From contig NZ_RKMB01000034.1 in NCBI RefSeq assembly GCF_003797765.1, forward strand, positions 1 through 49,038: a stretch of 49,038 nt of DNA, written 5' to 3'. Made by a program: the position numbers and the translations under genes. The notes beneath the pieces were generated by a model that made no database searches, was not told where the DNA came from, and saw only the letters and a program-made list of their open reading frames with translations. Below, piece after piece: positions 13,249 to 20,612 of the stretch (positions are counted from its first letter, which is position 1; each line of letters starts with the position of its first letter). This DNA comes from Ramlibacter sp. WS9 (GTDB lineage: Bacteria; Pseudomonadota; Gammaproteobacteria; Burkholderiales; Burkholderiaceae_C).

Positions 13249-14058
13249 ATGAAGATGCACTTGATGTCGTCTGCGTTATTCGCCGGGCTGCTGCTCGCTC
13301 CCACGGCAAACGCCATTCCCGTGGAGTACGTGAGGATCTGTTCGCTCTATGGCCCGGGCTTCCATTACATCCCAGGGACCGATACCTGCCTCAACGAGAC
13401 CACGGGCGATGCGCGAGTGCAGACCGAGGGCGGCACGTGGCGCTCGCTGCTGCCTTACCCAGAGGGCAAGTGGGTCGTAGCGCCGGTGTTGGAGTGCCTG
13501 CCCGGCCGCCTCGTGACGCTGGGCACGTTCTCCAGCAACGACTTCTTCCCCAACGCATGGAACCGGAAGCAGACACGCGCCATACCTGTGCCGGTGAGCC
13601 GGGGTGAGTTTGTCTCGAAGGTCTTCATGGGCGGCGGTTTCATGGATCCGCGCGTTCCCAACCGGCGTGGCACCAACGGAACCGACGGCCTTTGCGTTCG
13701 CTCGGTCGACCCGGGCGTCTACGAAACCCAGGGCGAAGGGCCGGCGCTGAACCCGCCCTTCGGAAACGGCATGCTTCCCATCGGCTGCGTCGCCAATTCC
13801 CGGATCGTCAACATGCCGGCGGCTTACGCCATCAGCGCGACAGCCGCCTATCCGAACATCGATGCGTTCTACCTGGACGGCGCTCAACAATCCATCAGTG
13901 GCCCTTACGTCTACGGCTCCAAGCTCGTGGTCACCACGGACTTTGGCAATACCTCGATGCAGCAGCTGACCTATTTCGACGCGCGCATCGGTTCGAACAG
14001 GCCCCTGGCGGGAAGTGTTTCGGTGTCCGTCTGCATCCAGCCGGGCGCGATACGTTAA
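13249..14058 (+). CDS. secreted protein with an alphaproteobacterial-porin-like N-terminus
   Basis: A signal peptide (LFAGLLLAPTANA) precedes EYVRICSLYGPGFHYIPGTDTC-type residues 24-46. This motif I know from the N-terminus of alphaproteobacterial porins. The remaining 220 residues lack the repeated strands expected of a 16-stranded barrel and carry paired cysteines instead. It is shorter (269 residues) than porins. It may be an extracellular or periplasmic protein that shares only the porin N-terminal element. CTACGGAG at about 13234 acts as ribosome site. Confidence 0.75.
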   Translation: MKMHLMSSALFAGLLLAPTANAIPVEYVRICSLYGPGFHYIPGTDTCLNETTGDARVQTEGGTWRSLLPYPEGKWVVAPVLECLPGRLVTLGTFSSNDFFPNAWNRKQTRAIPVPVSRGEFVSKVFMGGGFMDPRVPNRRGTNGTDGLCVRSVDPGVYETQGEGPALNPPFGNGMLPIGCVANSRIVNMPAAYAISATAAYPNIDAFYLDGAQQSISGPYVYGSKLVVTTDFGNTSMQQLTYFDARIGSNRPLAGSVSVSVCIQPGAIR

Positions 14059-14072
14059 CCCAGGTTGCCGAA

Positions 14073-14387
14073 ATGATCGTCGTCATTGGTAGTGCCAGCG
14101 TGCGCGGTGGGCGCGAAGAGCAAGCTCTCGCGCTGAGTCTCGAACACGTCAAACGCTCTCGCGGCGAGAGTGGTTGCATTTCGCACTCGGTTCATCGTGA
14201 CGCCGAGAGCCCGAGCCGCCTGGTTTTTCTGGAGCAATGGGAAGACTTGGCATCGCTTCAGGCCCACTTTCAGGTGGCAGCCTCGCGCCAGTTCGGCAAG
14301 GCGCTCGCGGAATTGTGCGACAGCCCGCCCACCTTGCAGGCCTATGACGCGGGGACGATCGACCCGTTTCGCCGGCCCGCGACCTGA
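14073..14387 (+). CDS. antibiotic biosynthesis monooxygenase (ABM) domain protein
   Basis: The 104-residue protein follows the ABM ferredoxin-like pattern: VIGSASVRGGREEQALALSLEHVKRSRGESGCISHSV, LVFLEQWEDLASLQAHFQ and a C-terminal helix. These dimeric alpha/beta barrels include quinol monooxygenases and heme-degrading enzymes. The actual substrate cannot be told. The E-x-W-x-D-x-x-x-x-x-x-H motif is intact (EQWEDLASLQAH). Confidence 0.87.
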   Translation: MIVVIGSASVRGGREEQALALSLEHVKRSRGESGCISHSVHRDAESPSRLVFLEQWEDLASLQAHFQVAASRQFGKALAELCDSPPTLQAYDAGTIDPFRRPAT

Positions 14388-14412
14388 AGCGGCCAAGCCA
14401 ACGCACCCCTTC

Positions 14413-14595
14413 ATGATCAAGCAGGTAGGCAACTATTTCTGCTCCGTCTGCGGCGTGTACACGCACCACCAGCGGCGCTCCAACCGGCACCAATACGGCT
14501 ACAACGTCGGGTGCCTGGAAGGGGTGGACCCGTACCTGATCCCCGATGTGCCCGTCAGCGACGGCGTTCACCATCCGTCGGACCGCGGCTCTTAG
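14413..14595 (+). pseudogene. C-terminal remnant of a GFA-family (glutathione-dependent formaldehyde-activating-like) protein
   Basis: The 60 residues match only the second half of GFA proteins: YFCSVCGVYTHHQRRSN (the FCxxCG zinc pair), YGYNVGCLEG and VSDGVHHPSDR. The N-terminal half with the other zinc cysteines is missing, as the preceding bases belong to the ABM gene. A metal site cannot be complete, so it is probably a relic. Confidence 0.75.
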
Positions 14596-14610
14596 CCCGG
14601 CGCACAAGAC

Positions 14611-15033
14611 ATGACCCCCGCGCTGTTCGTTCCAAGCAGCCGTGTTCCCCAGCATGTGTGGGCGTTCGCGGTGCTCTACTTCGCCGCGAGCCTCGCGCAT
14701 TTCAGTCACAACGCCGAGTACATCGCGTTCTATCCGAACATGCGCAAGGGGCTGACCCGCGAGCAGGTCTACCTGGTGTGGCTGGCCATCACCGGCGTCG
14801 GCGCCATCGGCTTCGCGGCCTTGCGCTTGCGTTGGACGATCGTCGGCGCCGCGTTCCTGCTGGCCTATGGCGCGATGGGACTCGACGGCCTCGGGCACTA
14901 TTGGCTGGCGCTGTGTTCGGAGCATTCGATCGCGGCGAACATCACCATCTGGGCGGAGGCCGTGACCGGCGTGGTGCTGGCGGTATCGTGCGGTGCGTTC
15001 ATCGCCCGCGTGGTCCGCGGGGTCAGCAGATGA
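14611..15033 (+). CDS. four-helix membrane protein of unknown function
   Basis: The 140-residue protein has hydrophobic helices near residues 17-32, 52-70, 73-92 and 108-134. Polar His residues (HFSHNAE, LGHYW) lie inside or at the end of helices, which could bind metal or haem. The stop overlaps the start of the next gene as ATGA, so the two are translationally coupled. Confidence 0.75.
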   Translation: MTPALFVPSSRVPQHVWAFAVLYFAASLAHFSHNAEYIAFYPNMRKGLTREQVYLVWLAITGVGAIGFAALRLRWTIVGAAFLLAYGAMGLDGLGHYWLALCSEHSIAANITIWAEAVTGVVLAVSCGAFIARVVRGVSR

Positions 15034-15587
15034 CCACTTTCCCGACGATCGAGACGGCGCGGCTCGTGTTGCGCGAGATCGTGGCCGATGATGCGGGCGC
15101 CCTGTTTGCCATTCATGGCGACGAAACGCTGATGCGCTGGTTCGGTGTCGATCCGCTGAAAGATCTCGCCGGTGCGGAAAAGCTCGTGGAGATATTCGCG
15201 TCGTGGCGTGCCCAGCCGAATCCTGGAACGCGCTGGGGCATCCAGGTGAAGGGTGAGCAGCATCTGGTTGGTACCTGCGGCTTGTTCGCCGGGCATCGCC
15301 TCTGGCGCAAGTGCACCCTCGGCTACGAGCTGGCGGCGGGCGCGCAAGGCAAGGGCTACATGCATGAGGCGCTGACGGCTGTGCTGGATTGGGGGTTCGC
15401 CCACATGGAGTTGAATCGCGTCGAGGCGCAGGTGCATCCCGAGAACACCGCGTCAATCGACTCCGTTTCGCGGCTGGGCTTCCAGCACGAAGGGTTGCTG
15501 CGCGAACTCGGCTACTGGCGCGGTCAATACCACGACATGCTCCAGTATTCGCTGCTTCGCAAGGATTGGGATGCGCGAAGGCGGTAG
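15030..15587 (+). CDS. RimJ/RimL-type GNAT acetyltransferase
   Basis: The 185-residue protein starts TIETARLVLREIVADDAGALFAIHGDE, the canonical RimJ/L opening. It has GYELAAGAQGKGYMHEALTAVLDWGF for CoA binding and the NTASIDSVSRLGFQHEGLLRE ending followed by DMLQYSLL. Members acetylate ribosomal proteins or small molecules. The exact substrate is unknown. Confidence 0.93.
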   Translation: MTTFPTIETARLVLREIVADDAGALFAIHGDETLMRWFGVDPLKDLAGAEKLVEIFASWRAQPNPGTRWGIQVKGEQHLVGTCGLFAGHRLWRKCTLGYELAAGAQGKGYMHEALTAVLDWGFAHMELNRVEAQVHPENTASIDSVSRLGFQHEGLLRELGYWRGQYHDMLQYSLLRKDWDARRR

Positions 15588-15636
15588 CCGTTCTGCCATA
15601 CTTCAGACTACAGTCATTCCGCGAGTGAGCGCCGCC

Positions 15637-16011
15637 ATGAAATGTCCCAAGTGCCAAGGCACCATGCAACCCGTCACCACCGATGCCGGCACCGTCGACC
15701 GCTGCCAGGATTGCGGCGGCATGTGGTTCGACCGGGCAGAAGTGAAGAGCCAGGCAGCGCACGCCGCGGAAATCGACGTCGGCAGCGCCGAGCGCGGCGC
15801 GCGCTTCAACTCGGTGGACCGAATCAATTGCCCCAAGTGCGCCAACACACCGTTGATCCGCATGGTCGACAACGACCAGCCGCATATCTGGTTCGAGGCC
15901 TGCTCGTCGTGCAGTGGGCGCTTTTTCGACGCGGGGGAGTTCAAGGACTTGAATGAACGTTCGCTGGCCGACATCGTCCGCCGGTACACGACGCCGGGAC
16001 GTAGCGCCTGA
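15637..16011 (+). CDS. zf-TFIIB domain protein
   Basis: Two zinc ribbons of the zf-TFIIB type are visible: CPKC...CQDCGGMWFDRAEV near residues 3-34 and CPKC...CSSCSGRFFDAGEF near residues 67-108. The C-C-G-G-x-W-x-D/E-x-x-E pattern is diagnostic. These 124-residue proteins are common in proteobacteria and uncharacterised. Confidence 0.92.
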   Translation: MKCPKCQGTMQPVTTDAGTVDRCQDCGGMWFDRAEVKSQAAHAAEIDVGSAERGARFNSVDRINCPKCANTPLIRMVDNDQPHIWFEACSSCSGRFFDAGEFKDLNERSLADIVRRYTTPGRSA

Positions 16012-16035
16012 CTTGTGCCTGGCCTCGCTTTCGCG

Positions 16036-16401
16036 ATGAAGCGCCTCGCCATCTCATTTCTTGCGGCCACGACGGTCTTCAGTTCGTTCGCCGCGCAGCC
16101 CCATGCCGAAGTCGAGCAATTGCTGTCACGGCTCGCCGCGTCGGGCTGCCGGTTCCAGCGCAACGGCAGCTGGTATGACGCCGCCGAGGCGCGCACCCAC
16201 CTGGCGAAGAAATACCAGCACCTGCAAGACAGGCGGCCGCAAAGCACCACCGAAGACTTCATCGCGCTCGCTGGCAGCAAGAGCAGCGCCAGCGGCAAAC
16301 CCTATCTCGTCAAGTGCGCGGACCAGCGCGAAGTGCCCAGCGCCGATTGGATGACGGCGCAGCTCAAGCAGTTGCGGGCGGGCAAACCCGGCGCGCCATG
16401 A
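16036..16401 (+). CDS. DUF5329 secreted protein
   Basis: A 19-residue signal peptide is followed by the DUF5329 pattern EVEQLLSRLAASGCRFQRNGSWYDAAEARTHLAKKYQHL, with TTEDFIALAGSKSSASGKPYLV and a Cys pair (residues 36 and 95) that may form a disulfide in the periplasm. The function is unknown. The stop overlaps the next start as ATGA. Confidence 0.88.
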   Translation: MKRLAISFLAATTVFSSFAAQPHAEVEQLLSRLAASGCRFQRNGSWYDAAEARTHLAKKYQHLQDRRPQSTTEDFIALAGSKSSASGKPYLVKCADQREVPSADWMTAQLKQLRAGKPGAP

Positions 16402-16649
16402 GCCGCGAACTTTCTCCGCTGCCAGAGGCGCCTCCCGGCCTCTACCGGCACTACAAGGGCGGCGACTACGAGGTCAGCGGTGTCGTGCGCCACAGCGAAA
16501 CTTTGGAACCACTGGTGCTGTACCGGCCGCTTTATGACGATTCAGGATGGTGGGTGCGTCCCCACGCCATGTTCTTCGGGCACGTCGAAGTGGATGGCGT
16601 GGCCCAGCGGCGATTCGTGCGGGTGGAGCCCGCGCAACAAGATTCATGA
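16398..16649 (+). CDS. DUF1653 protein
   Basis: The 83-residue protein is a short beta-rich domain with the DUF1653 signature GLYRHYKGGDYEVSGVVRHSETLEPLVLYRPLYDDSGWWVRP and a following MFFGHVEVDG. It is coupled to its neighbours by ATGA overlaps on both sides. Function unknown. Confidence 0.92.
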   Translation: MSRELSPLPEAPPGLYRHYKGGDYEVSGVVRHSETLEPLVLYRPLYDDSGWWVRPHAMFFGHVEVDGVAQRRFVRVEPAQQDS

Positions 16650-17074
16650 CGCCCATTGCCTACACCGTCCATGACGACCTCCCTGCAGAGGAGGCGCGGC
16701 TCGTCGACGAAGGCTTGGGCAGTTTCAATGACCAAGCTGCGCCGCTGCACGAGGTTCGGCCACTGTCCTGCTTCGCCCGGCTCGCATCCGGTGAAGTGGT
16801 GGGCGGCGCGATCGGACGCACGTGGGGGCCGTGCTGCGAGCTGCAGCAGCTCTGGGTCGAGGCGGCCTATCGGCGGCACGGCGCCGGCGCGCGGCTGGTG
16901 CGCGACTTCGAAGCCCGCGCGCAGGCCCGCGGCTGCGAGACGTTCTATCTCGAGACCTTCAGCTTCCAGGCGCCCGAGTTCTATCGCTCGCTCGGCTATG
17001 AGGTGCGGTATGAGCATGCGGTCTACCCGCACGGCATCGTCAAGTACATGATGGTGCGGAAGGCTCGCCCCTGA
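16646..17074 (+). CDS. GNAT family acetyltransferase
   Basis: The 142-residue protein has LQQLWVEAAYRRHGAGARLVRDFEARARGCE-type residues 75-106, with the RRHGAGARL acetyl-CoA loop, and the closing YLETFSFQAPEFYRSLGYEV. It resembles the group of short GNATs that often follow DUF1653 genes. Substrate unknown. Confidence 0.9.
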   Translation: MTPIAYTVHDDLPAEEARLVDEGLGSFNDQAAPLHEVRPLSCFARLASGEVVGGAIGRTWGPCCELQQLWVEAAYRRHGAGARLVRDFEARAQARGCETFYLETFSFQAPEFYRSLGYEVRYEHAVYPHGIVKYMMVRKARP

Positions 17075-17077
17075 TCC

Positions 17078-17731
17078 ATGCAACGCCGCATCGCCTTCCT
17101 CCATACCTCGCCGGTCCATGTGGAAACGTTCACCCGGTTGGCCGGCGCTGCCGCTCCCGAAGTCAAGATCGATCATGTGGTGGCGGAAGACCTGCTGGCG
17201 CAGGCCCAGCGCGTCGGCGCGGCCGAGCCGGCGTTGATCGACCGTGTGCAGGCGGCGATGGTTTCGGCAGCCGATGGTGGTGCGGCCGTCGTCATCTGCA
17301 CCTGTTCCACCATCGGCGGCGCGGCCGAACGCACGCCCACCGGCGGGCGCTTCGTGGCGATGCGCATCGATCGCGCCATGGCCGACCGGGCGGTGCGGCT
17401 GGGGCCCCGCGTGCTCGTTGTCGCCGCACTCGAAAGCACGCTCGAGCCCACGGCGCAATTGATCCGCGAATCGGCCACCGCAATGGCCACCCAGATTGAA
17501 CTGAAGCCGTTGCTGGTGGAAGGCGCTTGGGCGCATTTTCTGCGGCAGGACCATGCGGCGTATGCCGAAGCGGTGGCTCGCGCTGTGCGCGGCGCCGCGG
17601 GGACGTGCGACGTGGTCGTCCTCGCGCAGGCCTCGATGGCCCCGGCCGCGCCGATGCTGGCGGACTTCGGCGTCGAAGTCCTCTCCAGCCCCGAGTTGGG
17701 TGTGCAAAGCGCGCTCGCACAGCTCTTTTGA
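17078..17731 (+). CDS. Asp/Glu/hydantoin racemase-like protein
   Basis: The 217-residue protein starts with IAFLHTSPVHVETF and has ICTCSTIGGAAE near residue 73, the first catalytic cysteine region of the Asp/Glu racemase fold. It then has VLVVAALESTLEPT and VVVLAQASMAPAAP, where the second cysteine is replaced by Ala-Ser. Loss of one of two catalytic cysteines argues against a normal two-base racemase; a maleate-isomerase-like or one-base activity remains possible. Confidence 0.75.
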   Translation: MQRRIAFLHTSPVHVETFTRLAGAAAPEVKIDHVVAEDLLAQAQRVGAAEPALIDRVQAAMVSAADGGAAVVICTCSTIGGAAERTPTGGRFVAMRIDRAMADRAVRLGPRVLVVAALESTLEPTAQLIRESATAMATQIELKPLLVEGAWAHFLRQDHAAYAEAVARAVRGAAGTCDVVVLAQASMAPAAPMLADFGVEVLSSPELGVQSALAQLF

Positions 17732-17849
17732 CGAACCCCATGCTGGCCACCGTCAAACGTTCCGTCCAGTCCGCGCTTCGAACGGCGGGAGCCATCATGA
17801 TGGCGCACTGCCGACGAGAGTTTCGGCGCGAACCCGCTGGAGCAGCGCC

Positions 17850-18266
17850 ATGAGCACGCAAGCTCCCGGCTATTCAGGCACGCCGCTGGTCAGGAAGCTC
17901 GGCATCAAGGAAGGCGCGCGCGTGTTTCTGGTGGACGCGCCGGTGGAGTACGCCGAACTGTTGGAGCCACTGCCGGCGGGGGTGTGCTTCACCGGCCGGC
18001 CTGCGGCCGATACCGACATGGCGCATGTCTTCGCAACGGCCAGAAAGGATCTCGTGCGCCACCTCGCGTCGCTGCGCAAGAGCCTGCGGCCGGACGCCAT
18101 GCTTTGGGTGTCGTGGCCGAAGAAGGCATCCAAGGTGCCCACCGACATCAGCGAGGACACCATCCGCGAGGTGGCCTTGCCGCTGGGTTTCGTGGATGTG
18201 AAGGTCTGCGCCGTCACCGAAGTGTGGTCCGGCCTGAAGCTCGTGGTGCGCAAGGAACTGCGCTGA
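17850..18266 (+). CDS. DUF3052 protein
   Basis: The 138-residue protein has the DUF3052 layout: GYSGTPLVRKLGIKEGARVFLVDAP, then DMAHVFATARKDLVRHLASLRKSLRPDAMLWVSWPKKASKV and TIREVALPLGFVDVKVCAVTEVWSGLKLVVRK. The family is found in many bacteria and is not characterised. The preceding 118 bases hold no convincing gene. Confidence 0.93.
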   Translation: MSTQAPGYSGTPLVRKLGIKEGARVFLVDAPVEYAELLEPLPAGVCFTGRPAADTDMAHVFATARKDLVRHLASLRKSLRPDAMLWVSWPKKASKVPTDISEDTIREVALPLGFVDVKVCAVTEVWSGLKLVVRKELR

Positions 18267-18332
18267 CGCGATGACTTCGAAAGAGGCTTTGTCCCGCGGC
18301 AAAGTTCGGCAATACTGCACGACGAGACTCCC

Positions 18333-18848
18333 ATGAAGCTCTTTCGCACGAACAACGTTCTCTTCGCATTGGCGTTGGTGGCCGGTGTTTGCGCTCCCGC
18401 GCAAGGGCAATCCCATAACGCCGACCTCGCGCGGCTGGCTTGGCTGGGCGGTTGCTGGAAGGCGGCCAGCGGGGAGGCCGGGTCCGAGGAATACTGGATG
18501 CCCGCAGCGGGCGACACCATGATGGGCATGGGCCGCACCGTCAAGCAGGGCAAGACGGTGACGCACGAATTCATGCAGATTCGCGTGGGCGCCGATGGCG
18601 TGCTTTCTTTCGTCGCGCATCCCGCGGGCCAGCGCTCGGCAGCTTTCGCCATGCTGCGAATGAGCGACAACGAAGTGGTTTTCGAGAATGCCCAGCATGA
18701 TTTCCCGCAGCGTGTCGCCTACAAGCTCGAAGCCGACGGCAAGCTGGCGGCCCGCATCGAAGGCACGCGCAACGGATCGCTGCGCGTGATCGACTTTCCG
18801 ATGAGCCGGGTGAGTTGCGACGCTCGGGTGGCCGCGCCGAACAAGTGA
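18333..18848 (+). CDS. DUF6265 secreted protein
   Basis: A signal peptide of 25 residues (ending APAQGQ) precedes the DUF6265 features LAWLGGCWKA, EEYWMPAAGDTMMGMGRTV, VTHEFMQIR and VVFENAQHDFPQRVAY. The fold is likely a lipocalin-like barrel with a small-molecule or lipid role. It belongs in the periplasm. The substrate is unknown. Confidence 0.9.
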   Translation: MKLFRTNNVLFALALVAGVCAPAQGQSHNADLARLAWLGGCWKAASGEAGSEEYWMPAAGDTMMGMGRTVKQGKTVTHEFMQIRVGADGVLSFVAHPAGQRSAAFAMLRMSDNEVVFENAQHDFPQRVAYKLEADGKLAARIEGTRNGSLRVIDFPMSRVSCDARVAAPNK

Positions 18849-18855
18849 GTCCGCG

Positions 18856-19278
18856 ATGCACTTGGTCTTCGTGTTCGGCACGCTCAAGGAGGGTTTCCCC
18901 AACTTCCACGTGAACCAGGGCGCGCGAGTGCCTGGCGAGTTCGTCACTGTGGATCGCTTCCCGCTTTACCTCGTGGGCGAGCGCTGCTCGCCGTGGCTGG
19001 TGCATAGTGCAGGCGAGGGCCACCAGGTCGCGGGGCAGGTGTTCCAGGTCGACGATGCGGCGCTGTCCCTGATGGACCAGCTCGAGCGGGTGGGCGAGCC
19101 TGACGGCTACGTTCGCGCATCCATTGAAGTGGAGTTGCGTGGTGCGTCGCGAGGCGCTCCTCGCAGCGTGTTTGCTTACCTCAAACCGCCAGCGCAGTTC
19201 ACGTTGGCCGACGTCCGCCACGGCCCGCTGGCGGAGTACGCCCTGGACCACGCCGCGCTGTACCGCAGCCGCGTGTAA
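18856..19278 (+). CDS. gamma-glutamylcyclotransferase (GGACT-like)
   Basis: The 140-residue protein starts LVFVFGTLKEGFPNFHV, the family's YGTLxxG opening with Phe for Tyr, and has VAGQVFQVDDAALSLMDQLERVG, where the Glu of QLE is the expected catalytic acid, followed by YVRASIEV and FAYLKPP. Such enzymes release 5-oxoproline from gamma-glutamyl or isopeptide-linked amines. Confidence 0.9.
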   Translation: MHLVFVFGTLKEGFPNFHVNQGARVPGEFVTVDRFPLYLVGERCSPWLVHSAGEGHQVAGQVFQVDDAALSLMDQLERVGEPDGYVRASIEVELRGASRGAPRSVFAYLKPPAQFTLADVRHGPLAEYALDHAALYRSRV

Positions 19279-19296
19279 GCCGCTACCGCAATAATC

Positions 19297-19564
19297 AGGG
19301 CCTGTTCACACTGTTTTTGCCAGATGCGTTGCGGATCAAAAAGGTCATGCGCAAGGCGCGAAACGCAGCCGGACTCAACGTCCGGCCAGGCTTCGCAACG
19401 CGGCGCATGGCCTTTTTGGCCGCAACCCGGAGGGAACGTGCTTAAAACCGCGCCACTCGTTGTTACGCTCCTAGCCAAGGCGTCAAGCCTTGGCGTCGTC
19501 GCGCGCCTAGATTGGCGCGGTTTTAAACACGTTCGCACTGGCATAAACAGTGTGAACAGGCCCT
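19297..19564. mobile_element. MITE-like palindromic element (268 bp)
   Basis: The ends are inverted repeats of about 27 bp with one mismatch (AGGGCCTGTTCACACTGTTT at both outer ends). Inside are two long hairpins. One pairs 19329-19352 with 19403-19425; the other pairs 19435-19455 with 19513-19533. Each carries a smaller loop stem (CGGAC/GTCCG and CCAAGGC/GCCTTGG). No gene fits. No clear target duplication is seen. It ends four bases before the LysR start codon, so it must supply the leader of that gene. Confidence 0.75.
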
Positions 19565-19568
19565 AGCC

Positions 19569-20501
19569 ATGGAAACCAAATGGCTTGAAGACTTCGTGAG
19601 CCTTGCCGAAACCCGGAGTTTCAGCCGCTCGGCCCAGCTGCGCCACGTGACGCAGCCCGCTTTCTCGCGGCGCATCCAGGCGCTCGAAGCCTGGGCGGGT
19701 ACCGACCTGGTGGATCGCAGTTCCTACCCGACGCGGCTCACGCCTGCCGGTGAAACGCTGTATGCGCAATCGCTGGAGATGCTGCAGGCCCTGCAAAGCA
19801 CACGCGCCATGCTGCGCGGGCATTCCGCCGCGGGCCAGGACGTGATCGAGTTCGCGGTGCCGCACACGCTCGCGTTCACCTTCTTCCCGGCTTGGGTGTC
19901 GTCCTTGCGTGAGAAGTTCGGACCGATCAAGAGCCGGCTGATCGCGCTCAACGTGCACGACGCCGTGATGCGCCTCGTGGAAGGCGGCTGCGACATCTTC
20001 ATCGGCTACCACCACGCCTCCCAGCCCTTCCAGCTCGATGCCGACCGCTACGAGATGGTGACACTGGGCGAAGAGGTGCTGTCGCCCTATTGCAAAGCGG
20101 ATTCGAATGGCGAGCCGATGTTCAAGCTGCCGGGCCGCGCCGGCCAGCCCTTGCCGTACCTGGGCTACGCGCCCGGCGCCTACCTGGGGCGCGTGACGGA
20201 CCTGATCTTGAAGCAGTCCAGCACCGCGATCCATCTGGACCGGGTCTATGAAACCGACATGGCCGAGGGCCTGAAGGTGATGGCACTGGAAGGCCATGGC
20301 GTTGCGTTCCTGCCGTACAGCGCCGTGAAAAAAGAGCTGCGATCGAAGCGCCTCGTCAACGCGGCGACGCCCGAAACGAAGGGCCTGGAGATGACGATGG
20401 ACGTGCGCGCTTATCGGGAGAAACCCGTAGGCAAGGAGGCGCCGAAGGGGACGGCGCAGGCACTCTGGGCGTATTTGGCGTCGAACAGTAGCGTGAAGTG
20501 A
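19569..20501 (+). CDS. LysR-type transcriptional regulator, HypT-like N-terminus
   Basis: The 310-residue protein has the winged helix-turn-helix at residues 1-65 (ETKWLEDFVSLAETRSFSRSAQLRHVTQPAFSRRIQALE). This is closer to the YjiE/HypT type, which also starts ETKWL, than to typical LysR proteins. The effector-binding part follows. It precedes aspA by 111 bases in the same direction and could control aspA and gltIJKL. The start lies directly behind the MITE-like element with no evident ribosome site. Confidence 0.9.
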   Translation: METKWLEDFVSLAETRSFSRSAQLRHVTQPAFSRRIQALEAWAGTDLVDRSSYPTRLTPAGETLYAQSLEMLQALQSTRAMLRGHSAAGQDVIEFAVPHTLAFTFFPAWVSSLREKFGPIKSRLIALNVHDAVMRLVEGGCDIFIGYHHASQPFQLDADRYEMVTLGEEVLSPYCKADSNGEPMFKLPGRAGQPLPYLGYAPGAYLGRVTDLILKQSSTAIHLDRVYETDMAEGLKVMALEGHGVAFLPYSAVKKELRSKRLVNAATPETKGLEMTMDVRAYREKPVGKEAPKGTAQALWAYLASNSSVK

Positions 20502-20507
20502 TGCTTT

Positions 20508-20536
20508 TTGGCATCTATAAATAATTTGCATAATCG
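20508..20536 (+). promoter_or_regulatory. candidate promoter upstream of aspA
   Basis: TTGGCA at 20508-20513 is followed after 17 bases by TAATCG, or after 15 by CATAAT. The segment is strikingly AT-rich against its surroundings. The spacing is fair and the boxes are imperfect. Confidence 0.4.
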
Positions 20537-20612
20537 GCCGCGCAAACAGCATTGGCGCTGAATGCGGGGCGGCCCTACAGTTCGCGCCACCCGCAAAACC
20601 GATCTGTACCGC

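Noticed and set aside
14149..15885. Long minus-strand frame of 578 codons
   Set aside because: It lies antisense to ABM, the membrane protein and RimJ/L genes, which have recognised domains. It is a GC-driven shadow.
17741..17853. Possible 37-residue protein between the racemase-like and DUF3052 genes
   Set aside because: No ribosome site, arginine-rich composition typical of non-coding GC-rich DNA, and it overlaps the next gene.
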